From Microtetraspora malaysiensis (GTDB lineage: Bacteria; Actinomycetota; Actinomycetes; Streptosporangiales; Streptosporangiaceae), in the NCBI RefSeq assembly GCF_001528665.1, contig NZ_BBYJ01000005.1, positions 186,001-250,000 of the forward strand: a DNA stretch of 64,000 nucleotides, in the 5' to 3' direction. A model generated the notes under the pieces. The model searched no databases and was not told where the DNA came from. It worked only from the letters and a program-made list of their open reading frames with translations. Within the stretch, counting starts at the first letter, position 1, and each line of letters begins with the position of its first letter. Positions 61,343 through 64,000 of this stretch are shown here, in pieces. The translations under genes were made by a program, and so were the position numbers.

Positions 61343-61944
61343 TCCACCTGCTCAGGCCGATCGCGCGGGCGATCGACTGGATCCCCCTCGCGGCCACCGG
61401 GGCGGCCGCCGTGCTCATGGCCGCGCTGATCGACGCCGGCTCCCCACTGGGCTCCGGGACCGCCTTCACGCTGCTCAGGATGACGGGGGTGATGCTGGGC
61501 GCGGCCGCCGGGTTCGCGGTGATCGACGAGATGACCGCGAGCACGGCCGCGACCCCGGCGCCCCGGGCGCTGCGCCAGTGGGTGCGCTGCGCGTACGGGG
61601 GACTGGCCGCGGGGGCGTCCTGGGGCGCGGCCTGCGCGGTCGCCTCGGCCCGGCTGGCCGAGGGCGGATCGCTCAGGGTGGCCGGGATGGCGGTGGAGGC
61701 CGCGGTGTGCGTCGCGCTCGGGCTGCTGGCGGCCTCGGTGGCCGCTCGGGCGCATCAGGGGAAGGCGGCCGCGCTCGCCGGAACGGGCGCCCTGCTGACG
61801 GTCTTCTCGGTGACCCTGGTGCTGCGCGGGCCGTACTGGCCGTGGCTGTATCCCGGGGAGGCGAACTGGGAGATCGTCCACTACGGATGGGCGGCCGTGC
61901 TGCCGCCCGTGCTGCTCGCGCTCGGCCGGGCCAACCGCGAGTGA
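61333..61944 (+). CDS. hydrophobic membrane protein, last gene of the sigma operon
   Basis: A 203-residue protein with about six membrane helices (IPLAATGAAAVLMAALIDAG, MTGVMLGAAAGFAVIDEMTA, GLAAGASWGAACAVASARLA, AAVCVALGLLAASVAARAHQ, LAGTGALLTVFSVTLVLR). The pattern fits a second permease subunit. GTG 61333 overlaps the previous stop by ten bases, so the five genes are tightly coupled. Substrate unknown. Confidence 0.75.
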   Translation: MLLIHLLRPIARAIDWIPLAATGAAAVLMAALIDAGSPLGSGTAFTLLRMTGVMLGAAAGFAVIDEMTASTAATPAPRALRQWVRCAYGGLAAGASWGAACAVASARLAEGGSLRVAGMAVEAAVCVALGLLAASVAARAHQGKAAALAGTGALLTVFSVTLVLRGPYWPWLYPGEANWEIVHYGWAAVLPPVLLALGRANRE

Positions 61945-62022
61945 CCGCCCGGCCCCGGCCGGCCGGTACGGGGGCCGGTAGCCTCGGACGGTCAAGAGAT
62001 CGTCAAGGGGGAGGGGAGCCGC

Positions 62023-62790
62023 ATGGCGGCGGGAGAGGTCGTCGTCCTGCTCGTGGCGGCGCTGGCCGCGGGCTGGGTGGACGCGGTCGTCGGCGGGGGA
62101 GGGCTGCTCCAGCTCCCGGCGCTCCTGCTGGCGGGGTTGTCCCCGGTGCAGGCGATGGCGACGAACAAGTCCGCCTCCATCTTCGGCACCGCGTCCGCCG
62201 CGGTCGCGTACGCGCGGAACACCAAGTTCGACCGGGCGGTGGCCGTGCCGGCCGGTGTGCTGGCGATCGGCTTCGCGGGCCTCGGGGCGGCCTCGGCCGC
62301 GATGCTGGAAGCCGGTGTGCTCAAGCCGCTGGTCCTCGTGGTGCTGCTCGGGGTGGCGGCCTTCGTGACGCTCCGCCCGGCGTTCGGCCTCGCTGCGCAG
62401 CCCCACCTGCGCACCCAGGCCCGGCTGGCCGCCGCCATCGCCCTCGCGGGCATCGTGATCGCGTTCTACGACGGGATCCTCGGCCCGGGGACGGGCACGT
62501 TCCTGCTCATCGCGTTCACCTCGGTGCTCGGGATGGACTTCGTGAACGCCTCGGCGACCGCGAAGATCCTCAACACCAGTACGAACCTGGGCGCCCTGAT
62601 CGTCTTCGCCTGGCAGGGGCACGTGCTCTGGGGGCTCGGGCTCGGCATGGCCGTCTGCAGCATCGCCGGAGCCCAGCTCGGTGCGCGCATGGCGCTCCGC
62701 CGGGGCTCCGGCTTCGTCCGGGTCGTCCTGCTCTGCGTGGTCGCCGCGCTGGTCCTCAAGCTCGGCTACGAGCAGTTCTTCGCCCGCTGA
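62023..62790 (+). CDS. TSUP family (TauE/SafE) permease
   Basis: A 255-residue transporter of the sulfite exporter TauE/SafE superfamily: the hallmark AGWVDAVVGGGGLLQLPALL, the repeat GLSPVQAMATNKSASIFGTA, and the second half mirrored by IAFYDGILGPGTGTFLLIAF and NASATAKILNTSTNLGALIV. About eight helices. Ion or organosulphur substrate not known. It follows the sigma operon after 78 bases and ends against the MFS gene. Confidence 0.92.
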   Translation: MAAGEVVVLLVAALAAGWVDAVVGGGGLLQLPALLLAGLSPVQAMATNKSASIFGTASAAVAYARNTKFDRAVAVPAGVLAIGFAGLGAASAAMLEAGVLKPLVLVVLLGVAAFVTLRPAFGLAAQPHLRTQARLAAAIALAGIVIAFYDGILGPGTGTFLLIAFTSVLGMDFVNASATAKILNTSTNLGALIVFAWQGHVLWGLGLGMAVCSIAGAQLGARMALRRGSGFVRVVLLCVVAALVLKLGYEQFFAR

Positions 62791-62808
62791 GGGCGCCGCC
62801 GCGGCACG

Positions 62809-64000
62809 TCAGGAGGGCGTGTCGCCGAGGGCCGGGGCGGCGGCGCCGGACATGTGGGCGGCGCGAGGCGAGCGCAGCGCGGACGCCGTCACCGCCACGA
62901 ACAGCGAAAGGATCACGGGGATGAGCAGGGCGTGGCGCAGCGTGGACAGCTCGGAGGCGCCGCCGATCAGGACCGGACCGGCGAGGAGCCCGGCGTATCC
63001 GAGGCTCGCCACCCGGGCCAGCGCGCGGCCGGCCTGGGCCGGGTCGCGGTGCCCGGCGGCGGAGAAGACCTGCGGGATGGTGCACGACAAACCCGCACCG
63101 AACAGCCCGAATCCGAGCACGCCCGTGACCTGCGTTCCGCCGAGCACCGCGAGCGCGAGGCCGGCCGCCGCGAGGATCCCGCAGCAGCGCACCAACCGAA
63201 CCGGCCCGAGCAGCGCGGCCAGGCGGTCCCCGGCGAACCGCCCCGCGGTCATCATGATGGCGAACGCGGCGTAGGCGACGGCCCCCGTCGCGGGGGCCGA
63301 GCCCAAGGATTCCACCAGGTAGACCGAGCTCCAGTCGCCCGCGGCGCCCTCGCCGACCAGGCAGCAGAACGCGAGCACGCCGAGGAACAGCACCCCGCGC
63401 GGCAGCCCCGCGGCCGGCTCCGTCGCCGCGGCCGGACCCTCGGAGGCTTCGGCGGCGTCGCGCATGGCCCAGCGGGACGACACCGCCGCGAGCGCGACGA
63501 TCAGCAGCGCGGCGGACAGGAAGGTCGGGCCCGCGTCGACGGACGCGTGCGCGAACAGCCCGCCGATCGCGGCGCCGACGAACCCGCCGATGCTGTACAC
63601 CGCGTGGAACGACCCCATCAACGTCCTGCCGTACGCGCGCTCGACGACGACGGCGTTGGCGTTCATGGCGACGTCGAGGCTGCCGTGCGTCAGGCCGAAG
63701 ACGAACAGCGCGGCGGCGAGCGCGGGCAGGTTCGGCACGTAGGCGGGCAGCACGAGGACGACCCCCTGCACGACCGCGGTCGGGATCGCGACGCGGCGGC
63801 TGCCGAACCGGTCGATGAGCCGGCCGACCACCTGCATACCGGTGATCGCGCCGGCCGCGATGCCGAGGAGGCCGAGGCTCAGTTCGCCGTCGGACAGGGC
63901 GAGGTGCGCCTTGACGGCGGGGATGCGGGCCGTCCAGGTGCCGAAGGTGAGCCCGGCGAGCAGGAAGAACCCGTACACGGCGAGCCGCGCGCGCAGCAGG
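62809..64000 (-). CDS. MFS transporter (N-terminus beyond right edge)
   Basis: At least 397 residues of a 12-helix major facilitator: YGFFLLAGLTFGTWTARIPA, GAITGMQVVGRLIDRFGSRR (motif A, G-R-x-x-D-R-x-G), GLTHGSLDVAMNANAVVVER and GSFHAVYSIGGFVGAAIGGL. The latter two are the signature of the fucose-permease-like/YbjJ group. The frame stays open to the last base of the window (LLRARLAVYGFF), so the start lies outside. Inferred exporter of unknown substrate. Confidence 0.88.
   Translation of the reverse strand, partial: LLRARLAVYGFFLLAGLTFGTWTARIPAVKAHLALSDGELSLGLLGIAAGAITGMQVVGRLIDRFGSRRVAIPTAVVQGVVLVLPAYVPNLPALAAALFVFGLTHGSLDVAMNANAVVVERAYGRTLMGSFHAVYSIGGFVGAAIGGLFAHASVDAGPTFLSAALLIVALAAVSSRWAMRDAAEASEGPAAATEPAAGLPRGVLFLGVLAFCCLVGEGAAGDWSSVYLVESLGSAPATGAVAYAAFAIMMTAGRFAGDRLAALLGPVRLVRCCGILAAAGLALAVLGGTQVTGVLGFGLFGAGLSCTIPQVFSAAGHRDPAQAGRALARVASLGYAGLLAGPVLIGGASELSTLRHALLIPVILSLFVAVTASALRSPRAAHMSGAAAPALGDTPS

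Overview
The window is very GC-rich (most coding rows are about 70% G+C) with the codon bias, GTG/TTG starts and ATGA or GTGA stop/start overlaps of an actinomycete. RbpA, SARP/AfsR-type and WYL regulators, an ECF sigma with a zinc-finger anti-sigma, Tat-dependent secretion and many TetR/MarR switches fit a filamentous actinobacterium. A member of the Streptosporangiaceae is my best guess, but I cannot prove that from sequence alone. No rRNA, tRNA or CRISPR array is visible. The window is chromosomal-looking, with mobile-element scars at the left end.

Layout. 1-2.4 kb: scar region with a serine-recombinase fragment, a kinase-like phosphotransferase, an IS630-family transposase tail and a GNAT acetyltransferase whose 3' end runs into that IS DNA. 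2.6-9.0 kb: a coherent peptidoglycan-recycling island (RpiR/MurR regulator, NagZ hexosaminidase, Tat-exported GHL10 hydrolase, N-acetylglucosamine kinase, AnmK). 9.1-14.6 kb: a 1504-residue P-type ATPase with a basic membrane partner, then a 46-residue ORF behind a possible PHO box. 14.6-24.5 kb: a CYP102-type P450-reductase fusion divergent from a TetR gene that has two identical operators, followed by MarR/FUSC, phosphotransferase, quinone-reductase-like, TetR, MarR and DUF2218 genes. 24.8-32.7 kb: HAD hydrolase, RbpA with an exact sigma-R-type promoter, UMF1 transporter, GDPD, SpoU and RsmC-like methyltransferases, and a MoxR-DUF58-VWA operon. 32.7-45.2 kb: a degenerate kinase-lobe protein, a DUF1579-like/WYL pair, a MITE-like element, a propeller lipoprotein, a cupin, and a Mn transporter-membrane protein-oxalate decarboxylase operon behind an AT-rich leader. 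Next come an orphan response regulator, a QorB-like/HxlR pair, a DUF4037 protein and a Ca-binding-type secreted protein.

45.3-57.4 kb: RibD-like reductase, large SARP regulator, and an ABC-F protein overlapping a virginiamycin B lyase-like gene and facing a TetR gene, which together look like a streptogramin/MLS resistance unit. Then TetR//azoreductase-Gdx(SugE) efflux. A histidine kinase operon follows, in which only the first 16 codons of the cognate response regulator survive, cut off at the end of the efflux gene. A cysteine-synthase-like enzyme closes this stretch. 57.5-64 kb: an ECF sigma / anti-sigma / ABC transporter operon of five overlapping genes, a TSUP permease, and an MFS gene running off the right edge.

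The observations I find most worth checking are: the truncated response regulator; the MITE-like element and its collapsed relative 16 kb away; the ABC-F/Vgb pair (with an apparent CTG start for ABC-F); the Mn-transporter/oxalate-decarboxylase operon; and the motif-level promoter and operator calls (sigma-R, PHO box, duplicated TetR operators). I did not find a clearly unprecedented multi-gene system.
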